DNA of 64,000 bases, from assembly GCF_018688355.1 (NCBI RefSeq), contig NZ_CP061317.1, positions 1,062,091-1,126,090 of the forward strand, written 5' to 3'. The first letter of the stretch is position 1, and the number at the start of each line of letters is the position of its first letter. Source of the stretch: Polynucleobacter sp. AP-Elch-400A-B2 (lineage in GTDB: Bacteria; Pseudomonadota; Gammaproteobacteria; Burkholderiales; Burkholderiaceae). Positions 1 through 7,832 of the stretch are shown in pieces. Made by a program: the position numbers and the translations under genes. Below the pieces are notes generated by a model. That model saw only the letters and a program-made list of their open reading frames with translations, was not told the origin of the DNA and ran no database searches.

Positions 1-519
1 GCAGGTGAAGGATTGCAACTCACTTCAAGCGAATTCTCCGACTATCTTGGTAATTTGGCTGATCAATTCCCAATCGTATCGATTGAGGATGGTATGCATG
101 AGAGTGACTGGGATGGATGGGCAGACATCACTCAAAAATTGGGCAAGAAGATTCAATTGGTTGGTGATGACCTCTTCGTTACTAATACTCGTATTCTCAA
201 GGAAGGGATTGAGAAGGGCATTGCTAACTCCATCCTGATCAAGATTAATCAAATTGGCACCTTAACTGAGACCTTTGCTGCGATTGAAATGGCGAAGCGC
301 GCTAATTACACGGCCGTCATTTCGCATCGCTCTGGTGAAACTGAAGACAGTACCATTGCTGATATTGCTGTTGGTACAAATGCAGGTCAGATTAAGACCG
401 GCTCTTTGTCACGCTCGGATCGGATTGCCAAGTACAACCAGTTATTGCGCATTGAAGAAGACTTGGGTGATGTTGCTAGCTACCCAGGTAAGTCGGTTTT
501 CTATAACCTCAAACGCTAA
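1..519 (+). CDS. eno: Enolase, C-terminal part (5' end outside the window)
   Basis: Enolase converts 2-phosphoglycerate to phosphoenolpyruvate in glycolysis and is cytosolic. The reading frame is open from base 1, so about 172 C-terminal residues are present and the start lies outside the window. Visible family blocks are SIEDGMHESDWDGW, the metal-binding VGDDLFVTN, ILIKINQIGTLTET with the catalytic lysine, SHRSGETEDSTIAD of the mobile active-site loop, and GQIKTGSLSRSDRIAKYNQL. The ORF ends 21 bases before ftsB, the usual eno-ftsB pairing of betaproteobacteria, so the two are probably co-transcribed. Identification is certain; only the N-terminus is missing. Confidence 0.98.
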   Translation, partial: AGEGLQLTSSEFSDYLGNLADQFPIVSIEDGMHESDWDGWADITQKLGKKIQLVGDDLFVTNTRILKEGIEKGIANSILIKINQIGTLTETFAAIEMAKRANYTAVISHRSGETEDSTIADIAVGTNAGQIKTGSLSRSDRIAKYNQLLRIEEDLGDVASYPGKSVFYNLKR

Positions 520-540
520 TTACTAGTTAGCCTTTAGTTC

Positions 541-864
541 ATGCGCATTGTCATCTACTCGATGCTGTTATTGCTAATCGCAATACAGTACCCGCTTTGG
601 TTGGGTAAGGGTGGATGGCTGAAGGTATACGAGATGGAGAAGCAGCTTGAGTTACAACAGGCTAAAAATAGCCTGTTGAGCTTGCGTAATGCCAAACTCA
701 CTGGCGATGTTAAGGATTTAAAAGATGGTACCCGCGCGATTGAAGAGCGGGCTCGGGTGGAGCATGGGATGCTTAGAGAGGGTGAATTCTTTGTACAAAT
801 CCTACCAAGCGAAAAATCTGCCTCTAATACTGCTGATGGCGTAAAGCCAACTATAACAAAATAG
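541..864 (+). CDS. ftsB: Cell division protein FtsB (septum formation initiator)
   Basis: This is a 107-residue single-pass inner-membrane protein. A hydrophobic segment covers about residues 4-20. A charged heptad-like coiled coil (about 29-65, with KQLELQQAKNSLLSLRNAKL) follows, and then the conserved DGTRAIEERARVEHGMLREGE block typical of FtsB/DivIC. FtsB joins FtsL and FtsQ in the divisome and helps activate septal peptidoglycan synthesis. It sits 21 bases after eno on the same strand and converges with hslO. Length is normal for the family. Family assignment is by motif and context. Confidence 0.93.
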   Translation: MRIVIYSMLLLLIAIQYPLWLGKGGWLKVYEMEKQLELQQAKNSLLSLRNAKLTGDVKDLKDGTRAIEERARVEHGMLREGEFFVQILPSEKSASNTADGVKPTITK

Positions 865-883
865 TAACTAAGCCATAAATCAC

Positions 884-1849
884 TTAATGCCCACTAGAGG
901 GCGGTCTTGTAGCATCTGCTAATAGATCTGTTTTAAAGACCTGCCTACAATCAACCGCATCGAAGCGATAGGCCTTTGCACAAAAATCGCACTCAGTTTC
1001 CACGGCGCCTTGCTCTGCAAGAATGCTTTCAACTTCTTCTTCGCCTAGCATTCTCAGAATATCGGCCACCTTGGTGCGTGAACAGCGGCAGCTAAAGCGA
1101 ATAGGGCGAGATGGGAAGCTTCGGACACCGCTTTCTGTGGACTCTTCTAAAAAGAGGCGGCGAAGGATAGTGTCCGGCGAAAGCGTGAGCAACTCTTCAT
1201 TGGTAATCGTTTCACCCAATGTCTGAATTCTGGCCCAACCTTCAGCCGCAAGTTGAGGATCAAGATGGGCATGACCCCCTGAATCTGGCAAGCGCTGCAA
1301 CAGCAATCCGCCGACATGGGTGTCATTGGATGCCAACCAAATGCGGGTATCCAATTGTTCTGAGTTTTGCATATACAGGGCAATCGCTTCGGCAGCGCTG
1401 GTAACAGGCTTAATGACGGTGCCGCGGTGCTCTTGAAGGGCCACGATCCCTTGGTAGGGCGCTTGACCAGGCTGACGGTCAGATGGATCTAGGGTGATTA
1501 CTAGACGCCCAGTATTATCTGCATCCAGTAACTCACCCAGAGTGGCATTAGGATCGATGCTGGCGGGGTCTACAGACAGTTTTACGGTAGCTCGCATGGT
1601 CAGGTCGGACTTGCATTCCACGACGAGAAGCTGAATAGGACCTTTACTTTGGGCTTGAATAATCAGCGTCCCATCAAATTTGAGGCTAGCGCTCAACAGG
1701 GTGGCTGCACCCACAAAATCACCCAGGATTCGCCTGATTACAGAGGGATCATTACGACGCTCTAATACAGCCTGCCAAGCACTGCTAATGGAAACAATCT
1801 CCCCGCGGACCGGGGCGCCATCACATATAAATACGAGTAATTCGTTCAT
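884..1849 (-). CDS. hslO: Redox-regulated chaperone Hsp33
   Basis: Hsp33 is a cytosolic holdase that becomes active when oxidation releases its zinc. The 321-residue product has the N-terminal beta/alpha domain (RGEIVSISSAWQAVLERR, GAATLLSASLKFDGTLIIQAQ) and the C-terminal redox switch with Cys254-x-Cys256 and Cys287-x-x-Cys290, all four zinc ligands present. It is slightly longer than the E. coli protein (about 292 residues), mainly through loops and the C-terminal tail. It is divergent from gltX across a 68-base gap. Confidence 0.96.
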   Translation of the reverse strand: MNELLVFICDGAPVRGEIVSISSAWQAVLERRNDPSVIRRILGDFVGAATLLSASLKFDGTLIIQAQSKGPIQLLVVECKSDLTMRATVKLSVDPASIDPNATLGELLDADNTGRLVITLDPSDRQPGQAPYQGIVALQEHRGTVIKPVTSAAEAIALYMQNSEQLDTRIWLASNDTHVGGLLLQRLPDSGGHAHLDPQLAAEGWARIQTLGETITNEELLTLSPDTILRRLFLEESTESGVRSFPSRPIRFSCRCSRTKVADILRMLGEEEVESILAEQGAVETECDFCAKAYRFDAVDCRQVFKTDLLADATRPPSSGH

Positions 1850-1869
1850 AAGTGAAAGTATCCACTTTT

Positions 1870-1898
1870 TTGACGATCAGAGTGCCAAATAATCAAAT
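1870..1898 (+). promoter_or_regulatory. Possible sigma70 promoter for gltX
   Basis: A TTGACG hexamer at 1870-1875 (5 of 6 matches to -35) and TCAAAT at 1893-1898 (4 of 6 matches to -10) are separated by 17 bases. They lie in the hslO/gltX divergent gap, 20 bases before the gltX start. This is a pattern match only. Confidence 0.4.
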
Positions 1899-1917
1899 CT
1901 AAAGCTGACCTGAGATA

Positions 1918-3321
1918 ATGCCAATTATGCATATCAGAACACGTTTCGCCCCCAGTCCAACGGGCTTTATTCATTTGGGCAACCTTCGCAGCGCTTTATA
2001 TCCTTGGGCTTTTGCACGCCATAACCAAGGCGACTTTATTTTGCGTATTGAGGATACTGATTTAGAGCGCTCCACGCAGGAAGCTGTCGACGTCATTATT
2101 GAAGGCATGGCCTGGCTTGGATTAGATTTAGACGAAGGCCCCATTTATCAAATGCAGCGTATTGATCGTTATCGTGCAGTTGTAAAGCAGATGCTTGATG
2201 CCGGCCTTGCTTATCCTTGCTATATGAGCGAAGAAGAGCTCAATAAGCTACGCGACCAACAGATGGCCGATAAAGAAAAGCCGCGCTATAACGGCCAATG
2301 GCGTCCTGAGCCGGGTAAAACTCTGCCAATAATACCCGAGGGTGTTTTGCCAGTGATTCGCTTCAAGAATCCCATTGGTGGATCTGTAATTTGGGAGGAT
2401 GCAGTTAAGGGCAAGATCGAAATCAGCAATGACGAGTTAGATGATTTGGTGATTGCCCGTCCCGATGGCACGCCAACTTATAACTTTTGCGTTGTAGTGG
2501 ATGACCTTGATATGAATATCACCCATGTGATTCGTGGTGATGATCATGTCAACAATACACCACGTCAAATTAATATCATGAAGGCGCTCGGCGGTACGCC
2601 ACCGGTATACGCCCATTTACCAACAGTACTAAATGACTCTGGTGAAAAAATGAGTAAGCGTAATGGCGCCATGAGTGTGCGTGATTATCAAAAAGCAGGC
2701 TACCTACCTGAAGCTATTCTGAATTACCTAGCAAGGCTAGGTTGGTCACATGGTGATGCCGAGATTTTCACGAAAGAGCAGTTTGTGAACTGGTTCGACT
2801 TAGGCAGTCTTGGCCGATCACCTGCGCAACATAACCCTGAAAAGTTGCTCTGGTTAAACCATCAATATATTCAGAATGCAGATCCAGAAAAACTAGCGCA
2901 AGCAACTAAGCCATTTGCACATGAACTTGGTATCGATACAGAAAATGGCCCAGATTTTGTGCAAGTAGTTGCGCTCCTAAAAGATCGTGCTAATACGCTG
3001 ATTGAAATTGCGGAAGGTGCAAAGCTATTCTATCTCCCAGCACCTGCTCATAACAGCGAACAAATTGCAGAAAATATCCCCGCTGAAATCATTCCTGCTC
3101 TAAAGGATTTGATTGAAGCCATTCATTCTGCTGAACATACAAAAGCAGCATATGGGGCAGCTTTTAAAGAGGTACTAACCAAGCATCAAATTAAAATGCC
3201 AGCATTAGCAATGCCTGTACGTTACGCTTTATTTGCCACCACACAGACGCCAGCCATTGATTCTGTCTTGCTCGTGATAGGTAAGAATGAGGCGGTAGCA
3301 AGGCTTTCCAAGGTGGTCTAA
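1918..3321 (+). CDS. gltX: Glutamyl-tRNA synthetase
   Basis: This class I aminoacyl-tRNA synthetase charges tRNA-Glu with glutamate in the cytosol. The 467-residue protein carries the HIGH-type signature in RFAPSPTGFIHLGNLRSAL near residues 9-27 and the KMSKR loop at residues 244-248 (GEKMSKRNGA). The catalytic domain block VIRGDDHVNNTPRQ lies between them, and a C-terminal anticodon-binding helical domain follows. Length is normal for bacterial GltX. It is transcribed toward a tRNA cluster that contains its own substrate, tRNA-Glu, about 200 bases downstream. Confidence 0.98.
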   Translation: MPIMHIRTRFAPSPTGFIHLGNLRSALYPWAFARHNQGDFILRIEDTDLERSTQEAVDVIIEGMAWLGLDLDEGPIYQMQRIDRYRAVVKQMLDAGLAYPCYMSEEELNKLRDQQMADKEKPRYNGQWRPEPGKTLPIIPEGVLPVIRFKNPIGGSVIWEDAVKGKIEISNDELDDLVIARPDGTPTYNFCVVVDDLDMNITHVIRGDDHVNNTPRQINIMKALGGTPPVYAHLPTVLNDSGEKMSKRNGAMSVRDYQKAGYLPEAILNYLARLGWSHGDAEIFTKEQFVNWFDLGSLGRSPAQHNPEKLLWLNHQYIQNADPEKLAQATKPFAHELGIDTENGPDFVQVVALLKDRANTLIEIAEGAKLFYLPAPAHNSEQIAENIPAEIIPALKDLIEAIHSAEHTKAAYGAAFKEVLTKHQIKMPALAMPVRYALFATTQTPAIDSVLLVIGKNEAVARLSKVV

Positions 3322-3329
3322 ACCAGAAC

Positions 3330-3358
3330 TTGCCTCCTCCTACAAAAATAGGATAAAA
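3330..3358 (+). promoter_or_regulatory. Possible promoter of the tRNA cluster
   Basis: TTGCCT at 3330-3335 and ATAAAA at 3353-3358 are separated by 17 bases, in the gap between gltX and tRNA-Ala. The likely start point is about 35-40 bases before the mature tRNA. This is a pattern match only. Confidence 0.45.
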
Positions 3359-3402
3359 TCTTGGATTGTTTTGAGTGTCTTGTAGGTTTTTAACGAGATT
3401 AC

Positions 3403-3478
<76 letters not shown>

Positions 3479-3518
3479 AGCATTTAGAATTGTGATAATT
3501 GGTTTAGTAGTAGTCCAG

Positions 3519-3594
3519 GTCCCCATCGTCTAGAGGCCTAGGACATCACCCTTTCACGGTGAGTACGGGGGTTCGAATCCCCCTGGGGACGCCA
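3519..3594 (+). tRNA. tRNA-Glu (anticodon TTC)
   Basis: The 76-base cloverleaf has an acceptor stem GTCCCCA/TGGGGAC. The anticodon stem TCACC/GGTGA encloses the loop CTTTCAC, giving anticodon TTC. The T arm is built on TTCGAAT and ends in GCCA. It lies 40 bases after tRNA-Ala, downstream of the cognate synthetase gene gltX. Confidence 0.97.
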
Positions 3595-3651
3595 GAAATT
3601 TTGGCTAGTTGTGAGTAGTAAGAAGTGACACAAGTAGCAAGCGATGTAATT

Positions 3652-3728
3652 GGAGCGGTAGTTCAGTTGGTTAGAATATCGGCCTGTCACGCCGAGGGTC
3701 GCGGGTTCGAGTCCCGTCCGCTCCGCCA
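3652..3728 (+). tRNA. tRNA-Asp (anticodon GTC)
   Basis: The 77-base cloverleaf has an acceptor stem GGAGCGG/CCGCTCC. The anticodon stem TCGGC/GCCGA encloses the loop CTGTCAC, giving anticodon GTC. The T loop is TTCGAGT and the CCA end is encoded. It is the last tRNA of the cluster and is followed at once by a terminator. Confidence 0.97.
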
Positions 3729-3737
3729 GTTTCATTA

Positions 3738-3765
3738 AAAAAGCCCTTTCAACAAGGGCTTTTTC
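3738..3765. terminator. Bidirectional intrinsic terminator after the tRNA cluster
   Basis: The inverted repeat AAGCCCTT/AAGGGCTT around the short loop TCAAC is flanked by an A-run before and a T-run after. It can therefore end both the tRNA transcript (+) and any transcript read through from the opposite direction. Confidence 0.85.
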
Positions 3766-3788
3766 ATTTCCTAAATTTGTTTAGAAAA

Positions 3789-4280
3789 TTACTGGTTAGT
3801 AGGTGAAGTGCCTACATAATTGCCACTATCTGTAGGTCCTCCAGCATTCCCAGGCTGAATTGATTTGCTGTTGTCAGCACGATTTATTACTTGTGGATTA
3901 TTTGAAGTCGCTAGAGCAGGGTTCTTTGCATTGGACGAACTGGGGCTAATGCTTGTACTGACTGCAGTCTTGCTTGTTATTGGTGTGGGACTGGCAACGC
4001 TAGTGGTGCTCTTTGTAGCAGTCATTGTTGATGCTGTTGAATTAGTTTTGGTTGATGCATTCATCGCTGCAGTTTTGGCTGCCGCAGCAGCAGCAGCTTT
4101 AGATGCTGCTGCAGCAGCAGCAGCTTTAGATGCTGCCGCAGCAGCAGCAGCTTTAGATGCTGCCGCAGCAGCAGCAGCTTGCTGCTGTGCTTGAGTTTGC
4201 GCTGCGTCAACAGGTGTCGTTAAGATCAATAACAATGATATCAATACAGAAGTTGATAATGATTGCACTCTGGTATTCAT
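3789..4280 (-). CDS. Exported Ala-rich repeat protein of unknown function
   Basis: The 163-residue protein has a signal peptide of about 26 residues (STSVLISLLLILTTPVDA). A Q-rich start is followed by tandem 9-residue units of the form K-A7-S (three exact copies plus degenerate flanks), and then a Ser/Thr/Asn-rich low-complexity tail. The repeat could form a long alanine helix with regularly spaced lysines. I recognise no family. The start ATG is 18 bases downstream of the TolC-like gene's stop on the same strand, so it may be the distal gene of that transcript. Function is not assigned. Confidence 0.7.
   Translation of the reverse strand: MNTRVQSLSTSVLISLLLILTTPVDAAQTQAQQQAAAAAAASKAAAAAAASKAAAAAAASKAAAAAAAKTAAMNASTKTNSTASTMTATKSTTSVASPTPITSKTAVSTSISPSSSNAKNPALATSNNPQVINRADNSKSIQPGNAGGPTDSGNYVGTSPTNQ
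4084..4179. repeat. 27-bp in-frame tandem repeat in the Ala-rich gene
   Basis: Three full 27-base units run end to end (4084-4110, 4111-4137, 4138-4164), with a partial fourth to 4179. Units 2 and 3 are identical; unit 1 differs only at its last base (T for C). Each unit contains four GCA/GCAG-type triplets, so both triplet slippage and 27-base unit changes would keep frame. Confidence 0.9.
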
Positions 4281-4298
4281 TTTTATCTCCTGTCGAAC

Positions 4299-5543
4299 TC
4301 AATGCAAATTGGGGACTTCAAAGTTCCCGCTTAATCTTTGTAACAATATCAGTGTTTTTGCATGAACAGTGCGCGCGTCTATCAATTCATATTCCGCATC
4401 GCGAAATCTTAGTAATCCTTGAAGACCCGAATTTTGCATTAATTTAGCTTGGTTGTAGGCATTTGTCGAAGTTTCAAGTCGCTCCCTGGCGGACTGATAC
4501 TGTAAGTAAGTTTGGTTAATTTCAGTAACGATTTTTGATTTCACGGCAATTAAATTTACCTCTTGCTCAGTAACGCTATTTGAGGCAGCGATCAAATCAG
4601 AATTATTTAACATACCATTACCAAGAGGAATGGAAAGTAAAAGGCTAAATGATTTTTGAGTTCCATAGCCCACTCCGCTTGAAGTGTATGGCGGGGTCTC
4701 GTTATAGTAGATTCCGGGTAAGAAATCTGGATTTTTCCCGGCCTTAACAAGCTCTAAATTAGCATTAGCAGATTCGATTAAGGCTTTATTGGATATAAGC
4801 TCCGCTCTATTATTTTGGGCGTACTCAACAAGTTCCTCAACCTTCAATTTTTGCGGCTCTATTTTTAAAGTACCCAGTGGAAGTGGCAGCTGGTGATCTT
4901 GAGTTCCAAGTAGACCCAATAAGCCATATGAATAGTATTTCAAATCATTAGCAAGCACTTTTTGAGCCGCTTGCAATTCAGCTTTTTGAGCTGTTATAGA
5001 TGGAGACTTAATAGTGCTCAGTTTATCAAGTGCTAATTGATAGGATTGCCATAATAATTTTGTTCTCAGCGCATCGATATAGTTAAAAATTGCTTGGGTT
5101 TCAAGCGATCTTGCCTCAACAACCATCTCAGACAACTGTCGGTTTGCTTCAGCTTGAGCATAGGCCTCACGGGCAGAACGTTTACCCCATCCCTCAATAG
5201 TGACTGTCGCTCCAAGCGTATTAGATGATGGATTTGTGTAGCCGGCATAGGGCGCTTGAGTATAGATACTACCGCGTGCATAAGTTACGATGGGGCTCAA
5301 GTTCGGTATTCCAGCTTGTTTGGCAATGGATATCGCAGAATCAGAATTTATTTTTTTTACCTTTAAGGAGTGATTTTTTTCATTAAGCTCAGTTAGGTAG
5401 GTGCTTAATGGAATAGCCTGGTAGTTTGTGTCGGATGACTTGAAAGGGGGTGTTGTTTGCCCATGAGATAGATGGGGTAGTAGGCAGGTAAAAACAAAAG
5501 CCCAACCAAATACCAACCTCAATTTAGTGTATCTAGCCTTCAT
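4299..5543 (-). CDS. TolC-family outer membrane efflux protein
   Basis: The protein has 414 residues when started at the internal ATG at 5543. That start is followed by a clean signal peptide (LRLVFGWAFVFTCLLPHLSHG). The longer upstream reading would put the signal peptide about 32 residues inside. The mature part is the repeated long-helix pattern of outer-membrane efflux proteins: KINSDSAISIAKQAGIPNLSPIVTYA, the AREAYAQAEANRQLSEMVVEARSLETQAIFNYIDALR helix, and the second-half ISIPLGNGMLNN-like turn. It would be a trimeric outer-membrane/periplasmic channel. No membrane-fusion or RND gene is adjacent. Its start overlaps the end of the upstream hydrolase by 11 bases, indicating coupled translation. 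Confidence 0.82.
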   Translation of the reverse strand: MKARYTKLRLVFGWAFVFTCLLPHLSHGQTTPPFKSSDTNYQAIPLSTYLTELNEKNHSLKVKKINSDSAISIAKQAGIPNLSPIVTYARGSIYTQAPYAGYTNPSSNTLGATVTIEGWGKRSAREAYAQAEANRQLSEMVVEARSLETQAIFNYIDALRTKLLWQSYQLALDKLSTIKSPSITAQKAELQAAQKVLANDLKYYSYGLLGLLGTQDHQLPLPLGTLKIEPQKLKVEELVEYAQNNRAELISNKALIESANANLELVKAGKNPDFLPGIYYNETPPYTSSGVGYGTQKSFSLLLSIPLGNGMLNNSDLIAASNSVTEQEVNLIAVKSKIVTEINQTYLQYQSARERLETSTNAYNQAKLMQNSGLQGLLRFRDAEYELIDARTVHAKTLILLQRLSGNFEVPNLH

Positions 5544-6411
5544 GTCGATTTTTGATAATGAGGCTGGGGGATGAAGCATCATGCTGCGCCATAAGATCAC
5601 TTTTTTGCTGGGATATGCCAATAAATTTAATGACTTCATTGGCTACAACTTCACGCTCATTATCTACAGTAATCATATGGTAAGAATTGCCCAACCAAAT
5701 TACTCGACATGTTTCTGAGCTAATTCTTCTGATTATTAAGTCAGGATTTTTAGGAGAGGCAGTTTCATCGTCGATAGCATGAATGATCAACACGTCCGAT
5801 GTGACGTCTTCGAGATTTTTTTTGGTTTCTGCGACCAATTGCAAAGACTGATAGAGATGTTTTGCCGGGAGATGTGCTGCGCCTAGTTCGCTTACAGAGT
5901 TAGCCATAACGGCCTTTTTAATATGCCTACGTAACTCTTTGTTTTTAACGCCGAATGGCTCAGATTCCTTGTAATGCCAATTTCGAAATCCTAATTTATA
6001 AATTAATGATAAGAATGGGTGATACCAAGGCACAGACCATCCATCAAAAAAAATGACTGGGGAAAGCAGAGAAATACATCTAATAGTTGTATTTCTTTCG
6101 GCAACTGCAAGTGCAAGCGTAGCTCCCATACTTAACCCAACAAGTGATACAGATTCATAGGTAGAACTTAAGTCGTAAACAAGATGATCTACCATATCAA
6201 TCCACTCTTGGTAGCCTTTTAAACCCGTATGTGCTGAGTAGCCAGGTATTTTTGGGATCGCGTACGTGTGGCCAGATTGACGTAAGAGTCTGGGAATAAC
6301 GCCCATTTCCAATTCAGATCCACAAAGCCCGGGCAAAAGAATCACTGCATGACCAGAATTACCTTGATAGAATGTTTCGTAGCGATCTTGTTGATCTGGT
6401 GTGGCTGTCAT
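5533..6411 (-). CDS. Alpha/beta hydrolase (carboxylesterase-like)
   Basis: The 292-residue cytosolic-type alpha/beta hydrolase has an oxyanion region ILLPGLCGSELEM (24-36) and the nucleophile elbow GLSMG with Ser94. The acidic residue is in IIHAIDDETASP (about 215), and the histidine is in NSYHMITVD (about 243), as in carboxylesterase/monoglyceride-lipase types. The substrate cannot be named. It is upstream of, and overlaps by 11 bases, the TolC-like gene. On the other side it is divergent from a membrane protein gene, so a promoter must lie in the 44-base gap or inside the neighbour. Confidence 0.8.
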   Translation of the reverse strand: MTATPDQQDRYETFYQGNSGHAVILLPGLCGSELEMGVIPRLLRQSGHTYAIPKIPGYSAHTGLKGYQEWIDMVDHLVYDLSSTYESVSLVGLSMGATLALAVAERNTTIRCISLLSPVIFFDGWSVPWYHPFLSLIYKLGFRNWHYKESEPFGVKNKELRRHIKKAVMANSVSELGAAHLPAKHLYQSLQLVAETKKNLEDVTSDVLIIHAIDDETASPKNPDLIIRRISSETCRVIWLGNSYHMITVDNEREVVANEVIKFIGISQQKSDLMAQHDASSPSLIIKNRHEG

Positions 6412-6455
6412 TGGGTGTTTCTAGTGCCTATTTATTAATAACGTCATTATTACTC

Positions 6456-6932
6456 ATGAAAATACAAAATTCGAAGCGCTGGGCAAAAAATGGGCCTCAA
6501 GTCTTTTTTTTAGCTATGTTTGGAGTGTTTGTGGCTTTTTCCATACGCTACAGCTTGCATACATTTTTGCAGAGCAGTCTCCCGATGACTTTTTTTATTC
6601 TTAATACTATCTTAGTAGCCCTTTTTTATGGCTTTCTACCCAGTCTAATGACGATCTTTCTTTCAGTTCCCTTGGCATTCTTTTTCTTTGTCCCACCTTT
6701 TGACTCATTTGATTTTCCAACACCCCAAGATTCTTTTGTATTTATCTCATACATCCTGATAGCTTTTATTGCCGTTGGTATCGTAGAGTGGTTGCAACGG
6801 GAGCGGTACAAGGCGATATTACTGACCCGCGTTAGTGATAGCAATTTTCAGCTTTTAAGTGATGCCAGCCGAAGTCTGAAAAATGCACTAAATCTCATTC
6901 CAAAAGATAAAGACCCTCTTATTAAGCCTTAA
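6456..6932 (+). CDS. Small membrane protein with a KdpD-like DUF4118 domain, no kinase part
   Basis: From the ATG at 6456 the protein has 158 residues with four predicted membrane helices: FFLAMFGVFVAFSIRYSL, FFILNTILVALFYGF, LPSLMTIFLSVPLAFFFFVPPF and FVFISYILIAFIAVGIV. The arrangement and the FVPPFDSF turn match the DUF4118 sensor module of KdpD-type kinases. A short cytosolic tail (WLQRERYKAILLTRVSDSNFQLLSDASRSL) starts like a helical linker and then ends; no histidine-kinase domain follows. An upstream start at 6372 in the same frame would overlap the divergent hydrolase gene. Function unknown. Confidence 0.65.
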   Translation: MKIQNSKRWAKNGPQVFFLAMFGVFVAFSIRYSLHTFLQSSLPMTFFILNTILVALFYGFLPSLMTIFLSVPLAFFFFVPPFDSFDFPTPQDSFVFISYILIAFIAVGIVEWLQRERYKAILLTRVSDSNFQLLSDASRSLKNALNLIPKDKDPLIKP

Positions 6933-6982
6933 AATTTACCTTTTGCGTTAAGAGCAAACAGAACTGTGACTTTTATCAAGGA

Positions 6983-7240
6983 ATGTGCCAAAATAATGCG
7001 GTGCATAATTTATTCATCTTTTTTCTAAGTTTTTTGACTCTGCCTGCGAGTGCCGCCGGTTTGGGTTTCAATCCTTTTGAAAAAGGCTCGCCGACATCTC
7101 CAGGCGGCGCTCAAAATAATCGCCCAGCCAATCCATCTTCTGCAACCGTTCCAAAACCCCCTTCACCAGTTGTTGCTCCACAACCTAAACCGGCATCCCC
7201 TCCGGCAAACAGCTTAGCGCCCCAACAAACTAAAAAGTAA
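6983..7240 (+). CDS. Small Pro-rich exported peptide, unknown function
   Basis: The 85-residue ORF has a hydrophobic signal-like segment (NLFIFFLSFLTLPASA). A short GLGFNPFEKGSPTSPGG stretch follows, and then a Pro/Ala/Lys-rich disordered tail ending in QQTKK. The ATG at 6983 has AAGG directly upstream; a GTG at 7001 is an alternative start giving a shorter n-region. It follows the DUF4118 gene by 50 bases on the same strand. The coding call rests on the signal peptide and biased composition, so it is moderate. Confidence 0.5.
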   Translation: MCQNNAVHNLFIFFLSFLTLPASAAGLGFNPFEKGSPTSPGGAQNNRPANPSSATVPKPPSPVVAPQPKPASPPANSLAPQQTKK

Positions 7241-7303
7241 ATTTATCTTTTTAACTTAGATAGTCTGATTACTGCGTGGTTTACTTGATGTTTGAAATAT
7301 GGC

Positions 7304-7768
7304 CTAACGTACCCATTTTTGAGTTCTACCCAACAATGGAATGCCAATATATCCTCTTACATCCAATGTTTTGTCATTGACTATGGTGATTTTTACCTTA
7401 TAAATCTCACCTTCCTCAGGGTCTAAAATTTCTCCACCCAACCAAACTCCCGGGCTGGACTTTCTAAGACCTTTCATGATTATCATTCCGATAATAGGCT
7501 TGCCTTTTCGCTCATCTTTGCACAAATTGCAGTGGGTGACCAGTGTTTCGCCAGGGCTGGGAATCAACTCAGTAACGGTGCCGATTAGTTCACCATTTTT
7601 CTCGTCTAATCGAATTAATGAAGAGGGTTGATTTGTTTTCTCATCAATCGTTTTCCAAATACCAAGCACTGGGTCCAATGATTGTGCATTGCCATAACTT
7701 ATGAAAAGGAAAGCACTTAAAACTGTGAGTTGGGAAAATTTTTTAATGATTTGCAATGGGTTAGTCAT
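7304..7768 (-). CDS. DUF2147 family exported protein
   Basis: The 154-residue protein has a signal peptide (about 1-28, ending GNAQS) and a full DUF2147 domain. Markers are DPVLGIWKTIDEKTNQPSSLIRL at the start, HCNLCKDERKGKPIIGM in the middle with the two cysteines, GGEILDPEEGEIYKVKI, and the C-terminal RGYIGIPLLGRTQKWVR. The family is periplasmic with a lipocalin/FABP-like fold and no established activity. It is divergent from the MipA-family gene across 64 bases. Confidence 0.88.
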   Translation of the reverse strand: MTNPLQIIKKFSQLTVLSAFLFISYGNAQSLDPVLGIWKTIDEKTNQPSSLIRLDEKNGELIGTVTELIPSPGETLVTHCNLCKDERKGKPIIGMIIMKGLRKSSPGVWLGGEILDPEEGEIYKVKITIVNDKTLDVRGYIGIPLLGRTQKWVR

Positions 7769-7832
7769 AAGGTTTCCATTAAGTGGTTTAGGTGATTCTA
7801 TAGATTTCCGAATTTCGTGTTAGATTCTCAAC

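Noticed and set aside
3538..3735. Minus-strand ORF across tRNA-Glu and tRNA-Asp (contains GLEPATLGV and GDSNPRTH)
   Set aside because: It is antisense to two tRNA genes. These peptide strings are the well-known false translation of tRNA sequences.
3865..4194. Plus-strand Leu/Ala-rich ORF
   Set aside because: It is the antisense reading of the 27-bp repeat gene. The minus-strand product has a signal peptide and a start, whereas this one is pure repeat composition.
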